From: Mesorhizobium_K sp040049215
Lineage (GTDB): Bacteria; Pseudomonadota; Alphaproteobacteria; Rhizobiales; Rhizobiaceae
DNA: 26,289 bases
Assembly (NCBI RefSeq): GCF_040049215.1
Contig: NZ_JBDZDN010000010.1
Span: 1 to 26,289, forward strand
Direction: 5' to 3'
Below the pieces are notes generated by a model, which did not search any database, was not told where the DNA came from, and saw nothing but the letters and a program-made list of their open reading frames with translations. Below are positions 8,016-15,524 of the stretch, piece after piece; within the stretch, counting starts at the first letter, position 1, and the number at the start of each line of letters is the position of its first letter. A program made the translations under genes and the position numbers.

Positions 8016-8170
8016 GGCGCTGGCCGGCTGTATCGATGCGATTGTTACGTCGCTGGAAACGCCCGAAGAGCGCGACGCCGACGATCCGCATCACTGAACG
8101 AAAGGAGGATTTCGGCGGGAAACGGTCGCGTCCGGAACGCCAATATTTTGCAACCCGTGTGGCGAGGGCC

Positions 8171-8290
8171 TTAGTCGACTAGCCCTAGTTGCCGGGCGAT
8201 GGTGGCGCTATCGTAATAGTCGCGACCCTCAACCACCAGATTATCTCGGACTCGCATCACAGAGCTCGTGGCCGTCAGGGCGCCCGCTCG
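8171..8290 (-). pseudogene. C-terminal fragment of a SnoaL/NTF2-like protein
   Basis: About 38 codons upstream of the TAA at 8171 read SVMRVRDNLVVEGRDYYDSA and end QLGLVD. This is the last beta strand and helix of SnoaL-like polyketide cyclase or steroid-isomerase-type proteins, which are normally about 130 residues. The frame is overlapped at its start by the end of the dikinase gene (stop at 8275) and has no start codon of its own there, so the rest has been lost. The dikinase gene may have been followed by an intact SnoaL gene before the deletion. Confidence 0.6.
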
Positions 8291-9537
8291 TCTCCACTTG
8301 AGGCCGAACGCAGCCGCTTTGCCAGTGCCTCCAGCAGTTTCCATCCGATGGTTCCGTTCCTTTCGACAAGCGGGCGGAACTCCCAGAAGGTCAGGCCGTA
8401 GCAAACTAGGTCGGTCGCGGCGGTCACGGTCGCCGTGCGCGGCCCGCCGTCAATCAGCGCGACCTCCCCGAAGTGGTCACCCGGGCCAAGCGTGGCTACG
8501 GTGACGCCTTTGTTCGATACGATGGCCTCTCCGGAGTCGATGACGAAGAACGCTGCCCCTCCGGAACCCTCGATGATGATGGTTTCGCCTTTTTTGAAAT
8601 GCCGTTCCTTTAGCAAGCGACGGATCTGCTCGGTTTGCCTTCGATCCATGCCGGCAAAAAGGTCGACGTGCTGCATCACGACGACAGGATCGCGCCGGCC
8701 AGGGAGCGGCGGCGCACTGCGCGCTTTCTCGGTGGTGACCGCTCTGCACTGCAGCAAATAGAGCGTCCCGTCCTGGAAGGCCCATTCGATGTCGCGGCGC
8801 GGGCCGTAAATCTTCTCGCAGCGCAGTGCCAGTTCACCTAGAGCGGCGAGTTGGTTGTCGTCTAGGCAAATCTGGGTTGTCTGCGCGGGTTTCACCTGCT
8901 CCTCGAAGGTTCCTCCGTTTGGCAGCGAACGAACGGCGATGCGCTTACGTCCCGCCTTGCACTCCAGCACCCGCCCCGAGCGATCCAGGCGGAAATGATC
9001 AGGAACGACGAGACCGGCCACGACGGCTTCGCCAAGACCCCAACTCGCTTCGACCAGGCGCTCATCCGCGCCAGTGACGGGATTCTCCGTGAACATGACC
9101 CCGGCGACCACAGGGTTGAGAAGCGTCTGGACAACAACGCCAACGCTTGGCCTAGTCATCAGGCCGACGCGCTGGCGATAGGTAATGGCGGCGTCGGAGT
9201 TCGCGGACCACCACACCTCGCGGACGGTGTCCGGAATGTCGGCGGCCGAATGGACGTTGAGGACTGTAAGGTGCTGCCCGGCAAAACTTGCCGCCGCGCT
9301 GTCTTCGTCGACTGCGGATGACCGCACAGCAAACGGCGCTGACAAGCCGGAGACGGCCTTCTTGAGCATCTCGATCGCGTTCGGTTCTTCGGCCGCGATC
9401 ATCTCGACCAGATCGCCCGAAAGAGCGACGCCGGGCGGGATCGGCAGGCCGGCGCGCGCAGCATCGCCAAGGCCGACGGCTTTCGATCCATAGAGAGATG
9501 TCTGGCGGGCCTTTGCAATTTCGACGGCTTTTTTCAC
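8275..9537 (-). CDS. PEP synthase/PPDK-type ATP-grasp protein fused to a cyclic-nucleotide-binding domain
   Basis: The 420-residue product is the ATP-binding half of a dikinase. It has GSKAVGLGDAARAGLPIPPG at about 17-36, FAVRSSAVDEDSAAASFAGQ at 69-88, MFTENPVTG and EASWGLGEAVVAGLV at 148-177, and the end motif DIEWAFQDGTLYLLQCRAV at 249-267. A cNMP-binding domain follows at about 288-410, with GDHFGEVALIDGGPRTATV; E358 and R367 are the residues that hold the ribose and phosphate, so it should bind cAMP or cGMP. It lacks the phospho-His and substrate domains, which are in the gene just upstream. The GTG start overlaps that gene's TGA by four bases, which implies coupled translation in a 1:1 complex. 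The likely role is ATP-dependent charging of the partner's histidine, gated by a cyclic nucleotide (inference). Confidence 0.88.
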   Translation of the reverse strand: MKKAVEIAKARQTSLYGSKAVGLGDAARAGLPIPPGVALSGDLVEMIAAEEPNAIEMLKKAVSGLSAPFAVRSSAVDEDSAAASFAGQHLTVLNVHSAADIPDTVREVWWSANSDAAITYRQRVGLMTRPSVGVVVQTLLNPVVAGVMFTENPVTGADERLVEASWGLGEAVVAGLVVPDHFRLDRSGRVLECKAGRKRIAVRSLPNGGTFEEQVKPAQTTQICLDDNQLAALGELALRCEKIYGPRRDIEWAFQDGTLYLLQCRAVTTEKARSAPPLPGRRDPVVVMQHVDLFAGMDRRQTEQIRRLLKERHFKKGETIIIEGSGGAAFFVIDSGEAIVSNKGVTVATLGPGDHFGEVALIDGGPRTATVTAATDLVCYGLTFWEFRPLVERNGTIGWKLLEALAKRLRSASSGDERAP

Positions 9538-11162
9538 CCAAGCACCGTGACTTCGCCCGCATCTCCGTCGACACGGACGCGCATGCCGTCGGTGATGCGA
9601 CCTGTCGCTTCGCGTGTGCCGACTACACCAGGAATGCCGTATTCGCGCGCCACGATCGCCGCGTGCGATAGGAGCCCGCCATTATCGGTGATGATCCCGC
9701 CGAGCAGCGGGAGGAGGATGTTGAAGGCCTCGGTCGTCGACTCCGTCACGAGCACGTCGCCCTTGACGATCCGGCCGAACTCGGTCGGCCCCGCAACGCG
9801 GCGCGCCGGCCCTTCGTAGACACCTCGACTTGCCGCCAGACCGAAAAGAACGCTTTCCTCATTCTGGGTCGTCGAACTGCCGAAGAGATGGCCGAGCGCA
9901 AGAGTGACCGCCCGCATGAGGCGGCCCGCCGCGGGAGGCAGACCGGAGGGGTCGGGCGGGGGTGGCGGAACCGGGCCAAGTGAAGTCGGGACGTCCTTGG
10001 CGGTGTGCGCCGCTCTGTATGCCGCGCGGGTGGCAAGCTCCTCCGCCGACGGACCACCGGAACCGGCAACAAGTGCGCACATTTCGTCGAGGCTGGCGTC
10101 GAGCATGTGAAACGGATTGGCGAGTTGGCCGGCAACTCGTCTGCCGGCAGCGAGGGCGGCGCGGCGCATGAGGCCTGATGCCCAAATGTCGCTGTAGACG
10201 CCACGTTCGTCGCGGAGGCGGTAGTTGGTGCGGGCTTCGTTCAGCAGTTCATCAAACTGCTTCTGGTGCTCGGCGGGAACCTGGGCGCGGACACGGGCAA
10301 TTTGCGCATCAATATCCCTATTTGCCCTGCCTTCTCCTGAAATGGCTCCCCTTATGGCTTTGATCAATGCCCCAGGCAGTTCGATCGCCGAGGGTTCGGC
10401 GATGTCGAAACCATCGATAAGCCGGTTGCCGACAAGATCGAGATAGCCGGCGATGGCCGCGCCGGTTTCACCGCCACGCGAGCGCAGATCGGCGAGTATC
10501 TGCGCGGGATCGCCGTCGGCTTCAAGCGCGGCGCGGGCCGACGGGTCCTTCGCGAACGCCTCCTTCATGCGCTCCATTTCTTCTGAGCCGCCTGAGGAAA
10601 CCGTAGAGGCGCCCTGCATCAGACCCAGAAGCTCGGCGGGCGGCAGCCCAGTCCAGTCCTCTACGTGGGCAAGGAAGTCCCCGACCGGCAAAATGGCGGC
10701 TGCGGTAAAGCGCATATGCTGGGTGATCATTGCCGCATGATGATCTCGGCAGCGCCTGAGGTACGCCACGAGGTCAGCGTCCGCGAGCGTGTCCGGATCG
10801 ATCGCCTGCAATTCCCGGTGCATCGCAATCGAAGCTGGTTTGCAAATCTCATCCCATTCGCGAAGCTGCTGGCGCCAGAGTTTCGATCCGAAGACCTGTT
10901 GAGCGCGCTTGAAGCGCTCCGGAGCTTCCGACTCGGGCGCAGGCACCACCTGCTTGTAGGCGAAGCCTCTGACATAACCCATCTGGATGCCGTCTATAAG
11001 CATGCCGTAAAGACGGGCGAACTCGGATGTGCCCTGCTTGAAAGCTGGCGGATGGGTTTCCTGAAAATAACGGGTCAGCGGACGCGGAAAATGCACCGGA
11101 TCCTGGTCCCAGAAACCCGACCCCGGTGGATCGAGATCGAGCTTCGTTGAGGTGCCTGACAT
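9534..11162 (-). CDS. PEP-utilising enzyme: substrate region plus phospho-histidine swivelling domain
   Basis: The 542-residue protein has no ATP-grasp domain. Residues about 1-410 resemble the central substrate domain of rifampin phosphotransferase-like proteins (opening GFWDQDPVHFPRPLT). A linker of mostly prolines (VPPPPPDPSGLPP) lies near 400. The last 100 residues are the mobile His domain, with TESTTEAFNILLPLLGG and GGLLSHAAIVAREYGIPGVVG; H500 is the expected phosphorylation site. The next gene supplies the ATP-grasp half with a 4-base overlap. Such a split is known for phenylphosphate synthase of Thauera, whose two main subunits correspond to the His part and the ATP part of PEP synthase. 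The acceptor here may therefore be a small hydroxylated compound, but it is unknown. It could equally be an antibiotic phosphotransferase of the Rph type. Confidence 0.85.
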   Translation of the reverse strand: MSGTSTKLDLDPPGSGFWDQDPVHFPRPLTRYFQETHPPAFKQGTSEFARLYGMLIDGIQMGYVRGFAYKQVVPAPESEAPERFKRAQQVFGSKLWRQQLREWDEICKPASIAMHRELQAIDPDTLADADLVAYLRRCRDHHAAMITQHMRFTAAAILPVGDFLAHVEDWTGLPPAELLGLMQGASTVSSGGSEEMERMKEAFAKDPSARAALEADGDPAQILADLRSRGGETGAAIAGYLDLVGNRLIDGFDIAEPSAIELPGALIKAIRGAISGEGRANRDIDAQIARVRAQVPAEHQKQFDELLNEARTNYRLRDERGVYSDIWASGLMRRAALAAGRRVAGQLANPFHMLDASLDEMCALVAGSGGPSAEELATRAAYRAAHTAKDVPTSLGPVPPPPPDPSGLPPAAGRLMRAVTLALGHLFGSSTTQNEESVLFGLAASRGVYEGPARRVAGPTEFGRIVKGDVLVTESTTEAFNILLPLLGGIITDNGGLLSHAAIVAREYGIPGVVGTREATGRITDGMRVRVDGDAGEVTVLG

Positions 11163-11410
11163 GACCTGGTTCCTCCTAGGTAAGCCTCCGAGACTTATAT
11201 GTCGTCAGACGGCCGCGGAACGGTGGCAGCCGTCAGAACAGGCCAAGCCGGCGGTTCGCTGATCAATACCGGCACGATGTCAGATCGTTCCAGCCCACAT
11301 GAGTGGAAGCGTAGCACATGGACCTCGAGTTCCTAGCATCTCACCGGCTGAAAATTCCGTTCGTTCGGATGGTCCGCCAGGGCTAACGTGTCCACTGTGC
11401 GCCTTGCCTC

Positions 11411-11459
11411 CTCTCCCCGCCGGGGAGAGAGGCGATAGGCGATGGCGTTTCAAGCCATC
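11411..11459. other. Two adjacent hairpins at the end of the FAD oxidoreductase gene
   Basis: CTCTCCCC-GCC-GGGGAGAG (11411-11429) is a perfect 8-bp palindrome with a 3-base loop. GATGGC-GTTTCAA-GCCATC (11441-11459... reading across the stop codon of the minus gene) is a second, 6-bp one. They could end the minus transcript, though there is no T run; the first also resembles the GC-rich palindromes spread through rhizobial genomes. Confidence 0.4.
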
Positions 11460-12823
11460 GGCCTAATGTTCTGGTTAAGGTGAAAGACATTGCCCGGATC
11501 GTACTTGGCCTTGATCTTCTGCAGCCGCGGATAGTTCACGCCGTAGGCCGCCGCCGCGGTATCGGTCGCTTCGTCATCGCCAAGATAATTGGAATAGCGC
11601 CCCGAACTGGTGAACGGCTGCATGGCGGCATAGGTCTCGCGCACCCAAGCCGTGCAGGCCGGTGTTGCGGCGGGGTCCATCCACTGCCCCAGCACCAGAA
11701 GATTATAGCCTTCGGCACGGTGCGGGAAGGCCGTGGCATCGGGCGCCACCCGGCAGGCGGCGCCGTGGAAATGTTCCACCAGCATACCTCCCATGGGAGC
11801 CGGGCATCTGGCGTAGCAGTCGATCATCGTGTCGATCGCCGCATCGCTCAGTTCACTGAGGAAACTCGACTTCCAGTAATTGAGCGCACCCTTCGGATTG
11901 CCGGCATCGAGGATGGTGTTGAGCGTGCTGTAGGGAATGGGACCTAACGCATCCATCACCGGCGGCCCGAAGGCCTTGAGCGGGTGCATCGTCGCTTCGC
12001 CGGCGGCGAGATCGCCGCAATGGGCCGCAACCAGGACCACCATCTTGGCTCCCGAACCGTCGGGTGCATTCACCAGCGCGCTGAAGGCGCCAAACTCGTC
12101 GGGCGGCGACTTGGTCACGCCACGAAAATACTGCAGCACATCACGCGCTTTGGCGAAGGGATGGGCGACGAGGCCACCGGTGACTATCGGTCCCACCGGA
12201 TGCAGGTTGAATTCAAATGAGGTAGCCACGCCAAAGTTGCCGCCGCCGCCGCGCAAACCCCAGAACAGATCGGCATTGGTGGCTGCACTAGCCGTCAGCA
12301 CCTTGGCCTCGGCTGTGACCAGTTCGACGGAGATGAGGTTGTCGAGCGACAATCCGTGTTTGCCCATCAGCCAGCCGATTCCGCCGCCCAATGTCAGTCC
12401 CGCAACACCGGTCGTGGAAATGAGGCCGCCGGTCACGGCAAGACCGTGAAGCTGGGTCTCGCGGTTGACGTCGCCCCAGGTGGCGCCGCCCTGCACCCGA
12501 GCGGTACGCTTTTTCGCATCGACGTGAATGCCCCGCATCGGCGAAAGGTCGATCATCAACCCGCCTTCGACCGTTGCCCGCCCGGCCACATTGTGGCCGC
12601 CGCCGCGAATGGCGATCTCCAGGCCTTGCGCCAGCGCCAGCTTCACCGCATCGACGACATCGGCGGTGTTCCGGCATTGCGCGATAAGTGCCGGATGCTT
12701 GTCGATCATCCCGTTGTGCAACTTGCGCGCATCGTCATAACCCGGATCGCCGGGAACCAGGAGGCTTCCGCTGAACGAACTGGAAAGCGTGGCGACAACC
12801 TGCGATAGCGGCGTTTGCGGCAT
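11450..12823 (-). CDS. FAD-linked oxidoreductase, berberine bridge enzyme type
   Basis: The frame is open further upstream, but the ATG at 12823 gives the expected N-terminus and has GGGGGCGAG before it; the product is 457 residues. The FAD_binding_4 domain covers about residues 40-210. It includes RGGGHNVAGRA, with H77 the residue that carries the 8-alpha FAD link in this family, and GVAGLTLGGGIGWLMGKHGLSLDN. The second cysteine link of bicovalent members is absent from that motif. The C-terminal BBE segment is AAYGVNYPRLQKIKAKYDPGNVFHLNQNI. Enzymes of this kind oxidise sugars, alcohols or alkaloid-like compounds with oxygen; the substrate is unknown. It ends 288 bases before the dikinase operon on the same strand. 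Confidence 0.92.
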   Translation of the reverse strand: MPQTPLSQVVATLSSSFSGSLLVPGDPGYDDARKLHNGMIDKHPALIAQCRNTADVVDAVKLALAQGLEIAIRGGGHNVAGRATVEGGLMIDLSPMRGIHVDAKKRTARVQGGATWGDVNRETQLHGLAVTGGLISTTGVAGLTLGGGIGWLMGKHGLSLDNLISVELVTAEAKVLTASAATNADLFWGLRGGGGNFGVATSFEFNLHPVGPIVTGGLVAHPFAKARDVLQYFRGVTKSPPDEFGAFSALVNAPDGSGAKMVVLVAAHCGDLAAGEATMHPLKAFGPPVMDALGPIPYSTLNTILDAGNPKGALNYWKSSFLSELSDAAIDTMIDCYARCPAPMGGMLVEHFHGAACRVAPDATAFPHRAEGYNLLVLGQWMDPAATPACTAWVRETYAAMQPFTSSGRYSNYLGDDEATDTAAAAYGVNYPRLQKIKAKYDPGNVFHLNQNIRPMA

Positions 12824-12949
12824 GTTCTCGCCCCCATTGAAACTGCGACGGTAAACCCGAGCCCGGCCAGGTGCCAAAAAAATGAACATAGGCCAGGACA
12901 GTCACCCTGGTCGAGGTGCTAAAGCTGCAAATATTTGGGTTCCTGCCGA

Positions 12950-13134
12950 GCGTCAAAATACAGGCTCTCAGCAATTCCTTCACGCCGACACAGAGCCGCG
13001 ATCGACTCCTCGCCGCGCGGGCCATCAAGCACAATGCGGATCTTCTCTTCGGCGCCATACTGCTTGCGGGTAGCTCGCCGAATATCCTTGATCACTGTTT
13101 CTGCAGGGCGCTTTTCGGTCCCGTAGGATCCTTT
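12950..13134 (-). pseudogene. IS3-family transposase OrfA fragment
   Basis: A minus-strand frame without a start reads KGSYGTEKRPAETVIKDIRR, then QYGAEEKIRIVLDG, RGEESIAALCRREGIAESLY. This is the helix-turn-helix region of IS3-family OrfA (HTH_Tnp_1). A TAG stops the frame just upstream, and the similarity ends near 12950, where the usual YYxWSKEFLEAGK continuation is missing. There is no OrfB nearby. It is a remnant of an old insertion just upstream of the FAD oxidoreductase gene and could have changed that gene's promoter. Confidence 0.82.
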
Positions 13135-13817
13135 GAATGGCTACGATCAACCAGAGATCCTCCCATCTCAATCAGCCCAGTTTCGTCTCATTGGCGCTGA
13201 TCCTGGACAGCACCGGGTTTGGCGGTGCGGCTGTATCCGGTCAGTGCATCAGGGACTTCAGGCGGCCCCTGAGGGTCTCAATTCGTCACCGGCCCGCTCC
13301 GCAGCGAGGTGGTCGCCGCCACCGGGGGCAACCTGTTCGGACCACCGCGCAGTGTGGTGCGGCATCAACTGGATCTGCCCACCGATGATCACGATCCGCT
13401 TGAATGCTCCTTGTCGCCGGCGTCCCGCGCTGCGTCCAGTTGGCACTACCCGAGCTTCACGGCCGTCGCCTCGAGCACGGACCTGAACGCCGCCATGTCG
13501 GTGTGAGCCGTTCTTCCGCAACGTCGCCCACGACGAGCGTACCGCCGCGGCTGAGCACGCCGCCATGCAGCATGAGATTGTCGATGAAGCCCATGTCTTC
13601 GATCAGGATGCCGTTGGGGCCGCGCTCCACTCCCGAGAGTCTCAACGATCCCTTGGGAGCGGGCGTCCAGGACCGACTCGCAGGCTACGCCGCTCGTGGT
13701 ACGCGCCATCAACATCCGCTACAGTTGGATCGCCTATTGAGGCCGGGGGAGCTTCCGACATGATTTCACGCGACAGCATCGCCGAAGCCTATTCGCGCAT
13801 CGCCGAACATAACGAAG
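13135..13817. other. Degenerate stretch between two transposase remnants
   Basis: No intact gene is visible. The minus strand has a decayed coding stretch at 13446-13645 (listed separately). The plus strand near 13760 reads MISRDSIAEAYSRIAEHNE, which resembles the first residues of a threonine dehydratase, but is only 19 codons long and is cut by the IS1-like remnant. Confidence 0.45.
13446..13645 (-). pseudogene. Unidentified decayed coding sequence
   Basis: A minus-strand frame reads GVERGPNGILIEDMGFIDNL, LMLHGGVLSRGGTLVVGDVA and EERL with natural-looking protein composition, then changes frame at about 13497-13503 to DMAAFRSVLEATAVKLG and a stop at 13446. Upstream, a third frame (CESVLDARSQGIVETL) appears to join near 13635. 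The plus-strand frames here are Ser/Pro/Arg-rich shadows. I do not recognise the family. At least two frameshifts make it a pseudogene. Confidence 0.4.
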
Positions 13818-14195
13818 GGCCGCTACAGCCCCGCCGAATGCACTGGCGCAAGGAAGATGCGGGTCGAAGGCGACCCCGACGAGCGCCACGTCAGCACGTC
13901 ATTTGTCGAACGTCAGAACCTCACGATGCGGATGCACATGCGCCGCTTCACCCGCCTGACCAACGGCTTCTCAAAGAAGGTCGAGGCTCACGCCAACGCG
14001 GTAGCGCTGCACTTCATGTACTACAATTTTGTGCGTATTCATGCTTCGCTGCGCATGACTCCGGCAATGGCTGCCGGCGTCACTGACAAGCTTTGGGAGA
14101 TCGGCGACATCGTTGCGCTGATCGAGGCTAAGGAAGCTGAGATGGCCACTATTCGCGGTCCCTACAAAAAGCGCAGCCTAGGCGTAGGGGGATAG
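13818..14195 (+). pseudogene. 5'-truncated IS1-like (DDE) transposase
   Basis: The frame GRYSPAECTG (from 13818) continues through the ATG at 13857 into HVSTSFVERQNLTMRMHMRR, FTRLTNGFSKKVEAHANAVA and YYNFVRIHASLRMTPAMAAG. This is the C-terminal third of a transposase group, annotated as IS1-like, that is common in Rhizobiales; the E of VERQN is the last acidic catalytic residue. The N-terminal part with the zinc/HTH region and the first two Asp residues is absent, so it cannot be active. The end (KEAEMATIRGPYKKRSLGVG) is longer than usual. No flanking inverted repeats could be matched. The cupin gene begins six bases after its stop. Confidence 0.8.
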
Positions 14196-14200
14196 AGCAC

Positions 14201-14582
14201 ATGAGAATGATCGCTCATTCAAAGCAGCAGTTTGAAGACTGGCGAGATGGGGTACGAACACGCATGCTTGTATCCGCCGTCAATGGTGCGGCTCAGCTTT
14301 GCATATTTGAGCAATGGATATCGCCCGAGACAGGTGCGCCTACACACCATCATCCGGTCGAAGAAGTGCTGACTGTCGTAAGCGGCAAAGCCGAAATGTG
14401 GATCGATGACGATCATGCTGTCCTGACAGAGGGGGGCTTCACTCGTCGTACCGGCCCATCGCAAACACGGCTTCCGCAACGTCGGTTCGCAACTTCTACA
14501 TATCAACGCTGTCCTAGCTTCTTCGATATTCGAGGCGACCTTCGACAGCGTCGTTGTTCAGCGGTGGCAAATTTCAAACTGA
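14201..14582 (+). pseudogene. Cupin-domain gene frameshifted in a G6 run
   Basis: The frame from ATG 14201 (GGGGGATAGAG upstream) reads a cupin: ISPETGAPTHHHPVEEVLTV and SGKAEMWIDDDHAVLTEG, with the HxHxE metal motif intact. At the run of six G (14431-14436) the first frame turns into Arg/Thr-rich nonsense, while the next frame continues the cupin as SLVVPAHRKHGFRN and HINAVLASSIFEATFDSVVV, stopping at 14582. Removal of one G restores a protein of 126 residues. It may be a true mutation, a phase-variable site or a sequence error. Its ribosome site overlaps the tail of the transposase remnant, so its own promoter may have been replaced. Confidence 0.8.
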
Positions 14583-14712
14583 CCCACTACCCCTGATATA
14601 GGCCAGGCAGATAGCGATCCAAAAGGCTGCGCAGACGGCAACAATTAGTAGTGGGCCGTAGGGCCAGCGAGGTTCAGCACTTTGACGGAAGACGCGTCCC
14701 TCCCTTGTTGAA

Positions 14713-14748
14713 GAGCCCGCCGCTGCTGAGTTGGAATTCGGCGGGCTC
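14713..14748. terminator. Strong hairpin, possible terminator
   Basis: GAGCCCGCCG (14713-14722) and CGGCGGGCTC (14739-14748) form a perfect 10-bp stem with a 16-base loop. Only CTATTC follows on the plus side, so a U tract is lacking. It lies 131 bases after the end of the frameshifted cupin gene. Confidence 0.4.
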
Positions 14749-15081
14749 CTATTCAGCGCTCGGCGAATGCCCCAGCCCCCGTGCCAGTGCGCTACGCCCA
14801 AATACGCGGACGCTTACCGGGAACGCCGGCATCCCTGATGGTGCAATTGCTGTGCCGGCGTTTTTGTCTCGGAATGGGACGACGACGGCGACCCCATCGT
14901 GAACACCGATGCAGATGGCTAACGGACAGGTTAACGCGAGTAGCAGTGTCGTGGTGCTTACGGCCATTTAGGCCGTCCAACCCGTCGAGGCCCAACAGGC
15001 GGAGCCAGCCCATGTCAATCCACGTCCGAGTTGTTATCCCGAGCACCGTCCTGTGTGGCGGCAGCGCGGGGCCATCGAGGC
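14749..15081. other. Non-coding stretch
   Basis: I see no supported gene. A minus-strand frame (start 14967) begins with a hydrophobic run that could be a signal sequence, but has no ribosome site and continues without recognisable features. Confidence 0.4.
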
Positions 15082-15270
15082 TCAGCGCTTCTTACAGGTG
15101 ATTGAGGTGAAGCGGATTTTCCGACCCCAAGTGTTCTGGATCGATCTAGGGATTGTCTTCCTGCCTTCTTCACACTGGGCTGAGGTTAGGTCGGAAGCCT
15201 GAAAGCGGACCGGAACAGGACCGGCGTTGCCCTCCCAAGTAACGAAGCCAATGATGACCAGTGTGAACAA
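15082..15270 (-). CDS. Small protein, TTG start, unknown function
   Basis: The frame gives 62 residues if it starts at the TTG at 15270, which has GAGGAG (15277-15282 on the opposite strand) exactly six bases upstream. No ATG fits. The sequence begins FTLVIIGFVTWEGNAG, then PVRFQASDLTSAQCEEGRKT, and ends in SITCKKR; two cysteines could pair. Composition is that of a real small protein, not a shadow. It lies 68 bases behind the repeat-containing peptide gene on the same strand, so the two may form a small operon. Function is unknown. Confidence 0.55.
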   Translation of the reverse strand: MFTLVIIGFVTWEGNAGPVPVRFQASDLTSAQCEEGRKTIPRSIQNTWGRKIRFTSITCKKR

Positions 15271-15338
15271 CGATGTCTCCTCATGGGCTCGACCTACTGG
15301 TCAACTGCCACGGCAATGATCCAAATGGTCCGCCATAT

Positions 15339-15524
15339 TCAGTTCCGGTCGCGCTGATAGTGTGCGAGCATGATGTTATCGCTCAGATCCATTATCTTCG
15401 GCTGAACCGCAACGGCTTTGGCGGGTAAGCCGAAGGTCGTTGGCATTACAACTCGCGTTGGCCAAACAACTCGCGTTGGCCAACCGCTGATCGGATATCC
15501 TACGATGTTAGGTTCCCATCTCAT
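15339..15524 (-). CDS. Small peptide gene with hexapeptide tandem repeat
   Basis: The 61-residue product starts at ATG 15524 with AGGAG six bases upstream. It begins MRWEPNIVGYPISG, then has two identical units WPTRVV followed by a degenerate third, MPTTFG. It continues LPAKAVAVQPKIMDLSDNIM and ends in a charged tail. There are no cysteines. The repeated units are encoded by a perfect 18-bp tandem duplication. Precursors of modified peptides can carry repeated cores between a leader and a tail, but no maturation enzyme is adjacent, so that is a guess. I do not recognise the family. The small TTG-start gene follows on the same strand. Confidence 0.5.
   Translation of the reverse strand: MRWEPNIVGYPISGWPTRVVWPTRVVMPTTFGLPAKAVAVQPKIMDLSDNIMLAHYQRDRN
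15448..15483. repeat. Perfect 18-bp tandem duplication
   Basis: ACAACTCGCGTTGGCCAA occurs at 15448-15465 and again at 15466-15483. A degenerate third copy precedes it at about 15436-15447. The unit length of six codons keeps the reading frame of the minus-strand peptide gene. Confidence 0.9.

Noticed and set aside
8017..8097. 27 codons directly after the cupin gene (ALAGCIDAIVTSLETPEERD)
   Set aside because: Protein-like and could be the tail of a lost gene, but too short to assign.
13760..13816. MISRDSIAEAYSRIAEHNE, like the start of a threonine dehydratase
   Set aside because: Only 19 residues; a possible gene start cut by the transposase remnant, but not provable.
14574..14690. Minus-strand frame with one membrane segment (YGPLLIVAVCAAFWIAICLA)
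   Set aside because: A good hydrophobic helix, but no usable start codon near the possible ribosome site; not called as a gene.
14749..14967. Minus-strand frame with signal-like start
   Set aside because: No ribosome site and no further features.
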